Assembly: GCA_947505565.1 (NCBI GenBank)
Contig: CANNLB010000140.1
Coordinates: 1-6,889, forward strand
Direction of reading: 5' to 3'
DNA: 6,889 nucleotides
Source of the DNA: Acidobacteriota bacterium
Lineage (GTDB): Bacteria > Acidobacteriota > Terriglobia > Bryobacterales > Bryobacteraceae
Under the pieces are notes generated by a model, which did no database searches, was not told the origin of the DNA, and worked only from the letters and a program-made list of their open reading frames with translations. A program made the translations under genes and the position numbers. The first letter of the stretch is position 1; every line of letters starts with the position of its first letter. This document shows positions 6,730-6,889 of the stretch, piece by piece.

Positions 6730-6889
6730 ATGGGGAAGGTATTGCGAGTAGAAGGGCTGAGCTATTGCTATGCCAATGGGTGGAAGGCGATTGAGGACAT
6801 TGATTTTTCCCTGGAGGAGGGCGAAACGGTAGCGCTGCTAGGGGCGAACGGATCTGGAAAGACGACGTTTCTGCTGCACTTGAATGGAT
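6730..6889 (+). CDS. ABC transporter ATP-binding protein, CbiO/EcfA-like, 3'-truncated
   Basis: Only the first 53 codons are in the window. The sequence begins MGKVLRVEGLSYCYANG, typical of the first strands of an ABC ATPase, with tyrosines in the A-loop position (Y13 or Y15) that would stack on adenine. EGETVALLGANGSGKTT follows, with the Walker A motif at 38-46 and K44 as the phosphate-binding lysine. The downstream residues LLHLNG closely resemble the LFLHLNG stretch of CbiO/EcfA ATPases, which power energy-coupling-factor importers of cobalt, nickel or vitamins. The family call rests on this short stretch and general ABC similarity, so the substrate cannot be named. The Q-loop, signature and Walker B motifs lie outside the window. 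It is transcribed divergently from acpS across 57 nt. Confidence 0.85.
   Translation, partial: MGKVLRVEGLSYCYANGWKAIEDIDFSLEEGETVALLGANGSGKTTFLLHLNG

Noticed and set aside
1..6889. CRISPR array, tRNA/rRNA gene, insertion sequence, prophage or defence system
   Set aside because: No regularly spaced repeats, no cloverleaf or ribosomal signature, no transposase or integrase motifs, and nearly all sequence is covered by identified coding genes.

Overview
The window is a dense, GC-rich bacterial chromosomal segment with five identifiable genes plus the 5' end of a sixth, and almost no intergenic space. The best clue to the organism is the C-terminal domain of the first protein. It reads VNAASGQ...GLAPGSYISLFG, then QLNVQVPWEL, then a long beta-rich tail, which I recognise as the TIGR03437 family. 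That domain is expanded in Acidobacteriota of the Solibacter/Bryobacter lineage. Coding strands biased to G over C and the mix of housekeeping genes fit a member of that group, but genus cannot be read from this window.

Left region (1-5122): two large secreted subtilisin-like (S8) proteases lie in tandem on the + strand, 7 nt apart. The first is cut by the window edge exactly at its catalytic Asp. The second is complete, with a signal peptide and an I9-like propeptide. Both have Asp/His/Asn/Ser catalytic residues, a PA (protease-associated) domain inserted between the Asn and Ser motifs, and the same Ig-like plus second beta-domain tail. The first additionally carries TIGR03437; the second stops at the domain boundary where TIGR03437 would begin. 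They look like diverged duplicates, probably exported proteases acting on extracellular protein or peptide substrates.

Middle region (5123-6298): a 54-nt gap holds a good -10 element (TATACT). It is followed by greA, the transcript-cleavage elongation factor, and, 6 nt downstream, a CDP-alcohol phosphatidyltransferase whose motifs most resemble phosphatidyl-/archaetidyl-inositol-phosphate synthases. The last two probably share a transcript.

Right region (6295-6889): acpS (holo-ACP synthase) is on the - strand and overlaps the 3' end of the phosphatidyltransferase gene by 4 nt, so the two genes are convergent. Across a 57-nt divergent gap, a + strand ABC ATPase begins that resembles CbiO/EcfA of energy-coupling-factor transporters; it is cut by the window edge just after Walker A.

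No RNA gene, insertion sequence, CRISPR array, prophage or attachment site is visible. I see no clear undescribed multi-gene system. The most distinctive points are the protease pair differing by one lineage-specific C-terminal domain and the inositol-type phospholipid synthase in a bacterium outside Actinobacteria.
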